Positions 1-5,907 are shown, numbered from the stretch's first letter. The stretch is DNA of 5,908 nucleotides from Nitrospinota bacterium (GCA_011523725.1 WTGD01000022.1:1-5908), one strand, 5' to 3'. Notes: generated by a model not told the origin, from the letters alone. A program made the numbers and translations.

Positions 1-23
1 CGGCAATGCCCGGGGCGGAGCTG

Positions 24-284
24 CTAGATGAATTTCAGAGCCTCCATCGCGGTCTGAAGCTCCGCACTGGGGTTCTGGATGTATCCGTCCAGAGGGGGCC
101 GGAAGGTATGGGCGTGATCTATCAACGGATGCGTGATCCCCTCTGCGTGGAGCGCCGCGTTGAAATAGTGCGTGGCGGCGAGCATGCACGTCTCGATGAT
201 CATCTCGGGGTCGTCGGCGGGGTCCAGTTTTCGGAGGGAGGCCTCGATTCTTTGCGCCTTTGCAACGTGGTCACGTGGTTCCAT
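24..284 (-). CDS. Small protein of unknown function, 86 aa
   Basis: I do not recognise the family. The product is short, soluble and probably mostly helical, with no signal peptide or membrane segment. It starts with a charged helix-like stretch (about residues 6-22). A Met/Ile/Ala-rich segment follows (about 28-45, containing MIIET and an AATHYFNAALH stretch), then a His/Pro-rich part (residues 50-65) and a final short helix. The arrangement is loosely reminiscent of small helical HEPN-like proteins, but that is inference only. The start at 284 is chosen because GGAGGAG lies at 292-298, seven bases upstream. The gene is divergent from the amidohydrolase operon, with about 315 bases between them, so the two could share a control region. 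The antisense reading across this segment has no comparable ribosome binding site. Confidence 0.7.
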   Translation of the reverse strand: MEPRDHVAKAQRIEASLRKLDPADDPEMIIETCMLAATHYFNAALHAEGITHPLIDHAHTFRPPLDGYIQNPSAELQTAMEALKFI

Positions 285-291
285 TTTTCAT

Positions 292-298
292 CTCCTCC
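292..298 (-). promoter_or_regulatory. Shine-Dalgarno site of the 86-aa gene
   Basis: The minus strand reads GGAGGAG seven bases before the ATG at 284. A second ATG at 291 is out of frame with the protein and lies too close to this site. The site therefore supports both the strand and the start chosen for the 86-aa gene. Confidence 0.7.
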
Positions 299-410
299 GC
301 CATTCGGTGGGCATCCCGAGTGGGCGCAACTAAAGCTGCAGCCGCACCTCCCCATCCGATTCGTCCTGGGGAATTACGTCTTTCGTTTCAAAATAATTTC
401 AGATGATGTA

Positions 411-446
411 TCAACTATCCCTCTCCCGAGAGGGCTGTGTCAACTA
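411..446. repeat. Inverted repeat flanked by 7-base direct repeats in the divergent intergenic region
   Basis: CCCTCTC (419-425) and GAGAGGG (428-434) are perfect inverted copies separated by CC. As RNA they would form a 6-bp stem with a CCCG loop. TCAACTA occurs exactly at 411-417 and again at 440-446, bracketing the palindrome. No U-run follows on either strand, so it does not look like an intrinsic terminator. It could be an operator between the divergent genes, a short REP-like hairpin, or chance. The rest of 285-599 is comparatively AT-rich and holds no gene I can support. Confidence 0.4.
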
Positions 447-486
447 CGCGCAAACCTGCCCGTGACCCGCATGAAACGATTCCGGG

Positions 487-519
487 CATCTTGTCATGAG
501 TGTCTTCGGAACATCTTGT
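487..519. repeat. Direct repeat CATCTTGT x2, possible operator
   Basis: CATCTTGT occurs exactly at 487-494 and at 512-519, 25 bases apart start to start. The second copy directly abuts the candidate -35 box at 520. Tandem half-sites at this position could bind an activator or repressor of the amidohydrolase operon. Two 8-base copies are weak evidence and may be coincidence. Confidence 0.25.
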
Positions 520-551
520 TTGACTTCACTTCGCATCAGACACCATATTAT
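520..551 (+). promoter_or_regulatory. Candidate sigma-70-type promoter of the amidohydrolase-Rieske operon
   Basis: TTGACT (520-525, 5 of 6 to the -35 consensus) precedes TATTAT (546-551, 5 of 6 to the -10 consensus). The spacer is 20 bases, longer than the preferred 17. An alternative -10, CATATT at 544-549, gives an 18-base spacer but fits less well. The site lies in the AT-rich part of the intergenic region, about 50 bases upstream of the GTG start at 600, which is a sensible place for a promoter. The host's sigma preferences are unknown. Confidence 0.3.
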
Positions 552-586
552 GAGCACTTCGTAAATCAAGAATCTCACATATGAGT

Positions 587-592
587 GGGAGG
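587..592 (+). promoter_or_regulatory. Shine-Dalgarno site that decides the amidohydrolase start
   Basis: GGGAGG at 587-592 lies seven bases before GTG at 600-602. The longest in-frame reading would start at GTG 585, but that codon overlaps this site and has no purine-rich site of its own upstream. The GTG at 600 is therefore preferred. Confidence 0.6.
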
Positions 593-599
593 CCTACCC

Positions 600-1790
600 G
601 TGAATCCAGTCGACCAAGCGGAAACCACGACAGACGTCATCGACGCTTCAACCGGAAAAAAGTTGAACATTATCGATTGCGACATACATCCCCGGATGTC
701 GAAGGGGGTTTACTCTCTCATGCCTTATCTCCCCGAAAAATGGCAGGCGCGGCTCGGGATGAAGGGCGCCCTGGTGAAAGACGAAGCAAATCCCCGCAAC
801 ACGTTCGCTGTGCCCCGCCGCGCCTTCTTCCATCCTCATCCGGGGGGGTCCGGGCGTGTGGACGCCAGACCACCCGATGGCGGACCCATTGGATCAGACA
901 TCGATTTTCTGGCAAAACAGCTTCTCGACGAGCACGACATCAACTACGCCATCATCGTCGGGCAGGACGCCACGGGGGTCTCGGGCATACCGGATGCCGA
1001 CCTGAGCGCCGCCTACGCCTCCGCCTACAACGATTTCGTGCTCACCGAATGGGCTTCCACCGATCACCGCTTCAAGGCGTGCATCTGGGTGAGTCCGCGG
1101 GACCCGAATCTGGCGGCGGAGGAAATCGATCGGCTGGCCGGTCATCCCGATATCGTCTCGGTCCAGGTTTGCCCGATGGATATCCCCCTGGGCCAGCGGT
1201 ACATGTGGCCGATATACGAGGCGGCGTCGCGCCACAACCTGCCCGTCGCCATCCACGGCGGCTCCGAAACCGCCGGCGTCAATCCACCGATGCTGGCCGT
1301 GGGGATGCCCTCTTATTTCATCGAGCTGCACAGCGGCCTGCCCCAGGTGGGGTGGATGCACGTGACGAGCATGGTGTGCGAGGGGGTGTTCGAACGCTTC
1401 CCGAACCTGAAATTCATCGTCCAGGAGATGGGTTACGCCTGGGTCGCGGGCCTCATGTGGCGCCTGGACAAGGAGTGGAGGTCCCTGCGGCTGGAGGTTC
1501 CCTGGGTCAAGGAGCCGCCCAGCGAAGTCATTCGCAAGCACGTGCGGTTTACCAGCCAGCCCGTCGAGGAGCCGCCCAGGCCCGAGTTCAACGAGCAGAT
1601 GCTGAGAATGATTTATGCCGAAGATACGCTTCAGTTCTCCTCCGATTACCCGCATTGGGATTTCGACGATCCGAGGTATGTTTTCCCCAACATCGACCCG
1701 CAACTGCGCAAGAGCATCTTTTATGAAAATGCGCTCGGTACCTATCCGAAGATCGAGAAACTCGTGGCGGGGGAAAACGGGGAGATCTGA
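600..1790 (+). CDS. Amidohydrolase_2 / ACMSD-type metal-dependent hydrolase or decarboxylase
   Basis: This 396-aa TIM-barrel enzyme belongs to the amidohydrolase family that includes ACMSD and gamma-resorcylate decarboxylase. These cytoplasmic enzymes use a divalent metal for C-C or C-N bond cleavage, often of aromatic or ring-cleavage products. Family landmarks in order are: the N-terminal metal motif D28-I-H30 in IIDCDIHP; the strand-end H219 in AIHGG; H254 in WMHVTS; a segment around residues 261-293 (VFERFPNLKF, then E276 and the WRLDKEW stretch); and the C-terminal metal Asp D349 in FSSDYPHWDFDDP, with H352 next to it. The first motif is DxH rather than the HxH of classical ACMSD. The start is GTG 600, preceded by GGGAGG. 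The stop overlaps the Rieske start (TGATG), so the two are probably co-translated. The substrate cannot be read from the sequence. The family call is secure. Confidence 0.92.
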   Translation: MNPVDQAETTTDVIDASTGKKLNIIDCDIHPRMSKGVYSLMPYLPEKWQARLGMKGALVKDEANPRNTFAVPRRAFFHPHPGGSGRVDARPPDGGPIGSDIDFLAKQLLDEHDINYAIIVGQDATGVSGIPDADLSAAYASAYNDFVLTEWASTDHRFKACIWVSPRDPNLAAEEIDRLAGHPDIVSVQVCPMDIPLGQRYMWPIYEAASRHNLPVAIHGGSETAGVNPPMLAVGMPSYFIELHSGLPQVGWMHVTSMVCEGVFERFPNLKFIVQEMGYAWVAGLMWRLDKEWRSLRLEVPWVKEPPSEVIRKHVRFTSQPVEEPPRPEFNEQMLRMIYAEDTLQFSSDYPHWDFDDPRYVFPNIDPQLRKSIFYENALGTYPKIEKLVAGENGEI

Positions 1791-2200
1791 TGGGAAAGCA
1801 TATCGTATCGAAGGTGTCGGACTTCCCTCCCGGCGAAAGAAAAATCGTCGAATTCGAAAACCGCTCCATCGGGGTATTCAACGTCAGGGGCGAGTATTTC
1901 GCCTTGAGAAACGTGTGCCCCCACCAGGGGGCGCCGCTCTGCATCGGGCCCGTGCGCGGGACCATGGACGCGGAAACGCCCCACCGGATTCAATACGTGA
2001 AAGACGGCGAGATTATCGTCTGTCCCTGGCATTGCTGGGAGTTCGACATCCTCACGGGCCGCTCCGTCTTCAACCCGCACCGCACCCGCGTCAGGGCGTA
2101 CAAGGTGACGGTCGAGCGTCCGGAGAGCGTGGAAGAAGACCCTTCCGTGGAAACCTTTCGCGTAACGGTGGAGGATGACCTCGTCGTCCTGCACGTGTGA
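1790..2200 (+). CDS. Small Rieske [2Fe-2S] protein (ferredoxin-type)
   Basis: This 136-aa single-domain protein has both Rieske cluster motifs: C43-P-H45 within CPHQGAPLC and C78-P-W-H81 within CPWHCWEFD. The two Cys and two His ligands are all present. There is no catalytic oxygenase domain, signal peptide or membrane anchor, so it should be a soluble electron carrier. The obvious partner type is a Rieske non-haem oxygenase or another redox enzyme, which is not in this window. The two motifs are 32 residues apart (H45 to C78), more than in typical ring-hydroxylating oxygenases but within the range of the superfamily. Two further cysteines, C51 and C82, flank the cluster loops. The ATG shares one base with the TGA of the amidohydrolase gene, and GGGGAG at 1779-1784 serves as ribosome binding site. 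The downstream neighbour is convergent. Confidence 0.93.
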   Translation: MGKHIVSKVSDFPPGERKIVEFENRSIGVFNVRGEYFALRNVCPHQGAPLCIGPVRGTMDAETPHRIQYVKDGEIIVCPWHCWEFDILTGRSVFNPHRTRVRAYKVTVERPESVEEDPSVETFRVTVEDDLVVLHV

Positions 2201-2240
2201 CGCGCACAATCGACTGCGTGCGCGAGGACAGAACGCCCGA

Positions 2241-2266
2241 GGTGGGCGGGCCACGTCTCGCCTACC
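2241..2266. terminator. Weak hairpin at the convergent gene ends
   Basis: GGTGGGCG (2241-2248) can pair with CGCCTACC (2259-2266), giving eight pairs including one G-U, around a 10-base loop. It sits in the short gap between the Rieske gene and the oppositely oriented tape-measure-like gene and overlaps the latter's TAG stop. No U-tract follows on either strand, so intrinsic termination is doubtful. The remaining bases of 2201-2261 show nothing else. Confidence 0.2.
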
Positions 2267-3944
2267 CCCGCCCGTAGCGGCGGCGGCGCCTGTTGATGTC
2301 CTCGAGTTTGCGCGAGAGCTTCTCGAGCGTGCGGTCGTCGCTCAGGTTCCCTTCGATGTGGATGTGGTAGACGTGGCTCTCACCCCCGCCGGTTTCCTCC
2401 CGTATCGCGTCGCGGATGATGGGCCGCACGCCGCGCTGGAAGAAGTCGATGGATTGGGGGTGGTTCACGTTCATGATGTGCTCGGGCCCGGCCTCGCCCA
2501 CGAGCCGGAGCGCGGAGCGCTTGACGAAGCGCCCCGCCGCGTCGCCCTCGTCGATGACGATGGGCAGCGCCCCCAGGTAGGAAGAATAGAGGCCCTGGCC
2601 GAAATACCGCTTCACGCCCTCCTGGGGCGAGATGCCCGCCTTCCCGGCCGCTCTTTGAATGAGCTGGAACGTGAGGCCCGCTTTTTCCAGCAAAGGAGGG
2701 TCCACGCTCATCCGGCCTTCGTAGACCGCCCTGGGAAGTTGGAGGAGCCGCGCCTCGTCCGCCACGCCGGTCTTACGGAACTTCTCCAGCGCGATGTACA
2801 GTCCGGCCGCCTGCGCGAGGTTCGCGATTCCCCGCGTGAAGGGGTTGGACTTCTTCTTTCTAAAGGCCTTGAAGCCCAGGAAGGAGAGCACCTGCTTGAT
2901 GGCGCCTCCCTTGTTGAACAGGACGTCGGTGAGCAGAAAAGCGCCCGCCGCCGGGACGAAGGCGGCGAGCCCCGTGGCGCCCGCGAGCGCGGGAACGGCG
3001 CCCGCGACGTTGATGGCCAGGTTCGCCCCTGTTTTCAGGGTTTTGGGGCCTTGAAGGAAGTCCAGCGCGGAAAAAGCGACCCGCAGGGCCGCCGCCGCTT
3101 TCGTCGCCGCAATCCGCGCGGCCAGCGCGCTGCTCGCCTTTTCGCCCGCGGCGGTGGCGACCGCCGTGCCGCCGAGGCGGTTCGCCGCCTCGAGTTCGGA
3201 GACGGACTGGAACAAGCGCATGAGCCCCGCCTCGCCGCCGATTTTCGCCAGCGGCACCACGAGTTCCGGCCCCGCCTCGGCGATCACGCCCAGGGTGGGT
3301 TTTTTCACCAGGCCGCCCTTGGCGAACCCGAACACCTTGAGCAGGCCCTTGCCCAGATCGCCCAGCAGGTTCAGCCCCAAATCCTGGAGCGCGCCCACCG
3401 CGGGCTTGATGAAGTGCGTGCTCGCCATCTCGGCGGCGGCGTTCCGCACCGTGTTGATGGCGTGGTTCTTGAGGTCGCTGAACAGATCCTTGGCGCTGTC
3501 GATTTTGCCGGTGAGCACTCCTGAGAAGAACCGGGTGAGCGTCTGCTCGCTCGCTGAGGCGAAGTCGTTCACCGCCCTTCCGGCGATCTGGAAAGAGGCG
3601 GGCAGGGCGGCGGCTTTCGCCTTGACCTCGTCGAGGCCCCTCGCGAGCGGGCCGGAGGCGAGCCGGGCGCCGGCGCGCTCCGCATTTCTCCAGAGAGAGT
3701 TCATCCCCTCGGCGGCTTCGGTGGAGGAGGCGCCGACGCCCCGGAGGCGTTCTGCGGACCGGGCGAAGGCGCGGCTCGATTTTTCGAGCGCGCTGCGGGA
3801 CCCGCGCGTTTCGGCCCCGAGTTTTTCCGCCGCGATTCTCGCCCGGCCCGCCGCTTTGGTGAAGCGATCGAGGGCTTTCAGGCTGTTCCCGGAGTTCAGG
3901 TCGATTTTCTTCGTTATCGAGATTTGATGGACTTGCTCCGGCAT
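2262..3944 (-). CDS. Short phage tail tape-measure-like protein
   Basis: This protein of about 560 aa resembles the C-terminal part of phage tail length tape-measure proteins. Such proteins fill the tail tube, set its length and are ejected with the DNA. Residues 20-115 are charged and helical, likely coiled coil. A segment at 132-190 (SEQTLTRFFSG then the DLFSDLKNH stretch) matches the usual helical lead-in. A GFAKGGLV stretch near 206 and AEAGPE at 222-227 form the hallmark tape-measure C-terminal motif. A hydrophobic Ala/Gly/Val-rich stretch covers about 307-341. GEAGPE at 483-488 is a second copy of the motif, followed by an HIMNV segment. The end is very basic (RRRRRYGRG). The start at 3944 is preferred because GGGGGA lies four bases upstream; an in-frame ATG at 3956 would add four residues. 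The protein is short for a tape measure (commonly 700 to over 1000 aa), and it is the last gene of its cluster. Confidence 0.75.
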   Translation of the reverse strand: MPEQVHQISITKKIDLNSGNSLKALDRFTKAAGRARIAAEKLGAETRGSRSALEKSSRAFARSAERLRGVGASSTEAAEGMNSLWRNAERAGARLASGPLARGLDEVKAKAAALPASFQIAGRAVNDFASASEQTLTRFFSGVLTGKIDSAKDLFSDLKNHAINTVRNAAAEMASTHFIKPAVGALQDLGLNLLGDLGKGLLKVFGFAKGGLVKKPTLGVIAEAGPELVVPLAKIGGEAGLMRLFQSVSELEAANRLGGTAVATAAGEKASSALAARIAATKAAAALRVAFSALDFLQGPKTLKTGANLAINVAGAVPALAGATGLAAFVPAAGAFLLTDVLFNKGGAIKQVLSFLGFKAFRKKKSNPFTRGIANLAQAAGLYIALEKFRKTGVADEARLLQLPRAVYEGRMSVDPPLLEKAGLTFQLIQRAAGKAGISPQEGVKRYFGQGLYSSYLGALPIVIDEGDAAGRFVKRSALRLVGEAGPEHIMNVNHPQSIDFFQRGVRPIIRDAIREETGGGESHVYHIHIEGNLSDDRTLEKLSRKLEDINRRRRRYGRG

Positions 3945-3995
3945 GGAATCCCCCATTCATGAACGGGATGCTGGACGAGATGCGCAAGGGGCGCG

Positions 3996-4118
3996 CTAAT
4001 CCGCCCAGGGGTTGATGAAATGCCACAGGTGGTTCGTGATGAGGCGCGGCTCGACCGCCGCGATGGCGCAAAAGACGGCGGCGGCCGAGAAAAGCGCCGC
4101 GAGAAGATGGGGAATCAT
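3996..4118 (-). CDS. 40-aa single-pass membrane peptide
   Basis: This small gene fills the gap between its neighbours. The product starts MIPHLLAALFSAAAVFCAIA, so residues 4-22 form one hydrophobic helix. An amphipathic tail ending HFINPWAD follows. The ribosome binding site is excellent: AAGGAG at 4127-4132, eight bases before the ATG. The ATG overlaps the stop of the 127-aa gene as ATGA, a typical coupled arrangement, and the TAG is at 3996-3998. Small membrane peptides near tail genes are often holins or lysis accessory proteins, but 40 aa with one helix is not enough to assign that. The cysteine at position 17 is preceded by AVF, which is a poor lipobox, so an outer-membrane spanin lipoprotein is not supported. 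Confidence 0.65.
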   Translation of the reverse strand: MIPHLLAALFSAAAVFCAIAAVEPRLITNHLWHFINPWAD

Positions 4119-4498
4119 GGTTGACGCTCCTTGTTCAGGCGCTCGTCGAGTCTGGCGAGCGCGGTTTCGACCTCACGCAGGCGGCGGAGTATCTGCGCGA
4201 AGGCCTGCGCGTCCCCGCGCGTTTTTTTCGCGGAAATCGCCTTCAGTTCACGGAATTTGAGATCGGCGATCGTCTTCGCCTCCCGCAGCCGGGTTTCCAC
4301 TTCCTGGAAGCGGACGCGCGCGCCCGCGTTTTTCTCCAGAAGCCAGGGGTGGCCCCGCTCGGCCACGTGGGCCGCCAGGCGCCTTTCCACGTTCACGATC
4401 TGGTTGTAGAGCGGCGTGTAGGCGGCCACCCCGAGACCGGCGATGCTCAGGATGGACAGGAAAATCTGGAGCCCCTTGCCGTTTCCTTCAGAGGCCAT
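4115..4498 (-). CDS. Membrane-anchored coiled-coil protein in the phage-tail cluster
   Basis: The 127-aa product begins with a short polar N-terminus (MASEGNGKG). One hydrophobic helix follows at about residues 10-29 (LQIFLSILSIAGLGVAAYT), then a long charged helical part from about 32 to 125 rich in Glu, Arg, Lys and Leu, which looks like a coiled coil. This is the architecture of an inner-membrane spanin (Rz-like) or of other phage membrane/coiled-coil proteins, but there is no diagnostic motif. The frame stays open upstream to 5002, but that part is antiparallel to nothing known and only shadows the 231-aa gene in another frame. The ATG at 4498 shares one base with the stop of the preceding gene (TGATG), so translation is probably by re-initiation. 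No strong ribosome binding site is seen. Confidence 0.75.
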   Translation of the reverse strand: MASEGNGKGLQIFLSILSIAGLGVAAYTPLYNQIVNVERRLAAHVAERGHPWLLEKNAGARVRFQEVETRLREAKTIADLKFRELKAISAKKTRGDAQAFAQILRRLREVETALARLDERLNKERQP

Positions 4499-5193
4499 CA
4501 GCGCACCGCATCGAACGAGGAGGCGGCTTCCGCGAGTTTCGCCTCCAGGGCGGCGGCGCTCGCGGTGACGCCGGCATCCCGGGTGTCGCGCACGCATTCG
4601 TCGTAGATTTTCAGGAGAGAGGCGAGCTTGCCGAGCAGCGCCGCCCTCCGGCCCGCCCACTCGTCCACCACGCTTTGACCCGTCGCGTAGCGCGCCGGAT
4701 AGGCGTCTTTTCTGTTTTTGACGATCGCGAACGCAGGCTTGGTGAGTTTCTTCTCGTCCGAATCCTGCGCCCAGGCGTCGATGAGCCTGGCTTTTTCCTC
4801 GTATTCGGCCAGCTTGCCGCCCAGCGCGCTCACCGGCACGCCCACGATTCGCGCCTTGGCGGCGTTCAGCAGCAGGTTGAGTTTTTCCTTCGCCTCGTCG
4901 CGGTGGATTTGCGCGACGCCGCCTGGCGCGTGGGCGGCATGAGCGGCGAGGATGGCGTCGCGCTGCGCCTTGGTGCTCGAATCGGCCACGTTGATGACCC
5001 ACGTGTCGAGACCCGGACCGGGGATTTCAGGGCGGGCGGATTCCGTCTCGCCGGGCCCGGGCCGCCAGTCTGTGTCGGGAATCATGTTCTTCTTCAGCCG
5101 GTGCGCGCCGCCCAGGTAGAGATGCGCGAGGCCGGCCCCTTCGAGTTCGTCGCGGAAATGCGGGCCGACGGCCTTGGTCACTTCGATTTCCAT
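4498..5193 (-). CDS. Phage-type protein of unknown function, 231 aa
   Basis: I cannot name a family with confidence. The N-terminal 90 residues are Pro/Gly-rich (PDTDWRPGPGET near 39-50), then WVINVADSSTKAQRDAILAA leads into a helix. From about 97 on the protein is helical and charged: 97-145 and 174-228 look like long helices, joined by a segment containing KPAFAIVKNRKDAYPA. Its position directly after a tail-fibre-like gene suggests a fibre assembly chaperone, a tail accessory protein or a small structural protein; that is inference from context. The start is ATG at 5193, with TAGGAG (5200-5205) six bases upstream. This ribosome binding site overlaps the TAG stop of the tail-fibre-like gene, so the two are in one operon. 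Confidence 0.72.
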   Translation of the reverse strand: MEIEVTKAVGPHFRDELEGAGLAHLYLGGAHRLKKNMIPDTDWRPGPGETESARPEIPGPGLDTWVINVADSSTKAQRDAILAAHAAHAPGGVAQIHRDEAKEKLNLLLNAAKARIVGVPVSALGGKLAEYEEKARLIDAWAQDSDEKKLTKPAFAIVKNRKDAYPARYATGQSVVDEWAGRRAALLGKLASLLKIYDECVRDTRDAGVTASAAALEAKLAEAASSFDAVR

Positions 5194-5202
5194 GCTGGTC
5201 TC

Positions 5203-5907
5203 CTAGATCAAGACGACGCTTTGGAAGAGATAGTCGCCGATGTTCAGGATGGTCGAGCCCGCCACGCGAAAGACGAACGTGGAGTGAACCTCGGCGAGCG
5301 CGCCCGTGTATATTCGCGTGCTTGCCATCGCGAAGTTGTCTTTTTCATTGTTCGACAGGCGGATGATTTCGACTTCCGGGTAGGCCTGTCCCGTTCCATT
5401 GTACAGTTCGAGATTCATGTCCAGACCCGCCAGGCCCGCGATGCTCGTCGAATTCACCCAGCCCTGTCCGCCGGCCACCTGGCGGATGACGTCATATCCC
5501 GGCCACATCAGGATTTCGTGCGTGGCGACGGAGGTCCAGTCGGTGGACAGGGTGGTGGCGTGCGTTCCCCTGGACTGCGCGGCGTATTCCGCCTTGTTCC
5601 AGAAACTCCGGACATACACGTCGTTCGCGAGGACGAATTGCGATGAGGGGTCCGTTCTCGCGACCCCGGCGAGGGTGCGGCTCACATCGCCCGTTTTGTG
5701 CGCCAGCCCCGTGGCGGCGTCGAACGCCCAGCTTCCCGAGTCGTCGAATTCGAGCTTGAGTTTCCCCCCGTCATCGTAGACGAAGACCGCATAAGAGCTG
5801 TCCGCCTCGAGGCCCGCGTTCGCAATCGTAATCCCCTCCCAGGGCAAATCCTCGTAGTAGACCTCTCCCGACGCTTCGTCGATGAAGGGCACGTGGCGGC
5901 CCGCCAC
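5203..5907 (-). CDS. Tail-fibre-like phage structural protein, C-terminal part (5' end outside window)
   Basis: Only the last 234 or so residues are present; the frame is open to the right edge. The first codon in the window is a GTG that could serve as a start, but no ribosome binding site can be seen and no internal Met occurs before residue 134, so the gene most likely continues upstream. The visible part reads as beta-rich: a YAVFVYDDGGKLKLEFDDS segment (39-57), then GLAHKTGDVSRTLAGVARTD (67-86) and VYVRSFWNKAEY (97-108). This succession resembles a C-terminal region seen in phage tail fibre and host-specificity proteins. The last 70 residues are again short beta-type segments. A tail fibre or receptor-binding protein acts outside the cell, on the particle. 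The family call rests on pattern resemblance, not on a diagnostic motif. Confidence 0.65.
   Translation of the reverse strand: MAGRHVPFIDEASGEVYYEDLPWEGITIANAGLEADSSYAVFVYDDGGKLKLEFDDSGSWAFDAATGLAHKTGDVSRTLAGVARTDPSSQFVLANDVYVRSFWNKAEYAAQSRGTHATTLSTDWTSVATHEILMWPGYDVIRQVAGGQGWVNSTSIAGLAGLDMNLELYNGTGQAYPEVEIIRLSNNEKDNFAMASTRIYTGALAEVHSTFVFRVAGSTILNIGDYLFQSVVLI

Noticed and set aside
6..584. 192-codon open frame on the plus strand
   Set aside because: Its first half is antisense to the 86-aa gene, which has a strong ribosome binding site, and its second half runs through AT-rich intergenic DNA. The composition does not look like a protein family and no ribosome binding site fits, including for the internal ATG at 471.
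894..1703. 269-codon antisense frame within the amidohydrolase gene
   Set aside because: It is an antisense shadow; the plus-strand frame carries all the amidohydrolase motifs.
581..1726. 381-codon frame overlapping the amidohydrolase gene
   Set aside because: It is a +1/+2 shadow of the amidohydrolase, extremely rich in Arg, Gly and His, as expected from GC-rich DNA read out of frame.
2270..2290. Short CGG/GCC trinucleotide run
   Set aside because: It simply encodes the consecutive arginines at the C-terminus of the tape-measure-like protein; it is not a separate repeat element.
2175..3524. 449-codon plus-strand frame
   Set aside because: It is antisense to the tape-measure-like gene, with low-complexity Arg/Ala/Glu composition and no motif. 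The minus-strand frame has the recognisable tape-measure features.
2860..4071. 403-codon minus-strand frame
   Set aside because: It is an out-of-frame shadow of the tape-measure-like gene, Arg/Gly-rich and without motifs.
3996..4118. Outer-membrane spanin lipoprotein reading of the 40-aa peptide
   Set aside because: The only cysteine is preceded by AVF, which does not fit the lipobox, and the tail after it is not proline-rich.
4499..5002. N-terminal extension of the membrane coiled-coil gene up to 5002
   Set aside because: This part lies entirely within the 231-aa gene in another frame and is Arg/Gly-rich. The convincing protein starts at the ATG at 4498, coupled to the previous stop.
4675..5646. 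323-codon plus-strand frame
   Set aside because: It is antisense to the 231-aa and tail-fibre-like genes, crosses their boundary and has no ribosome binding site or family features.
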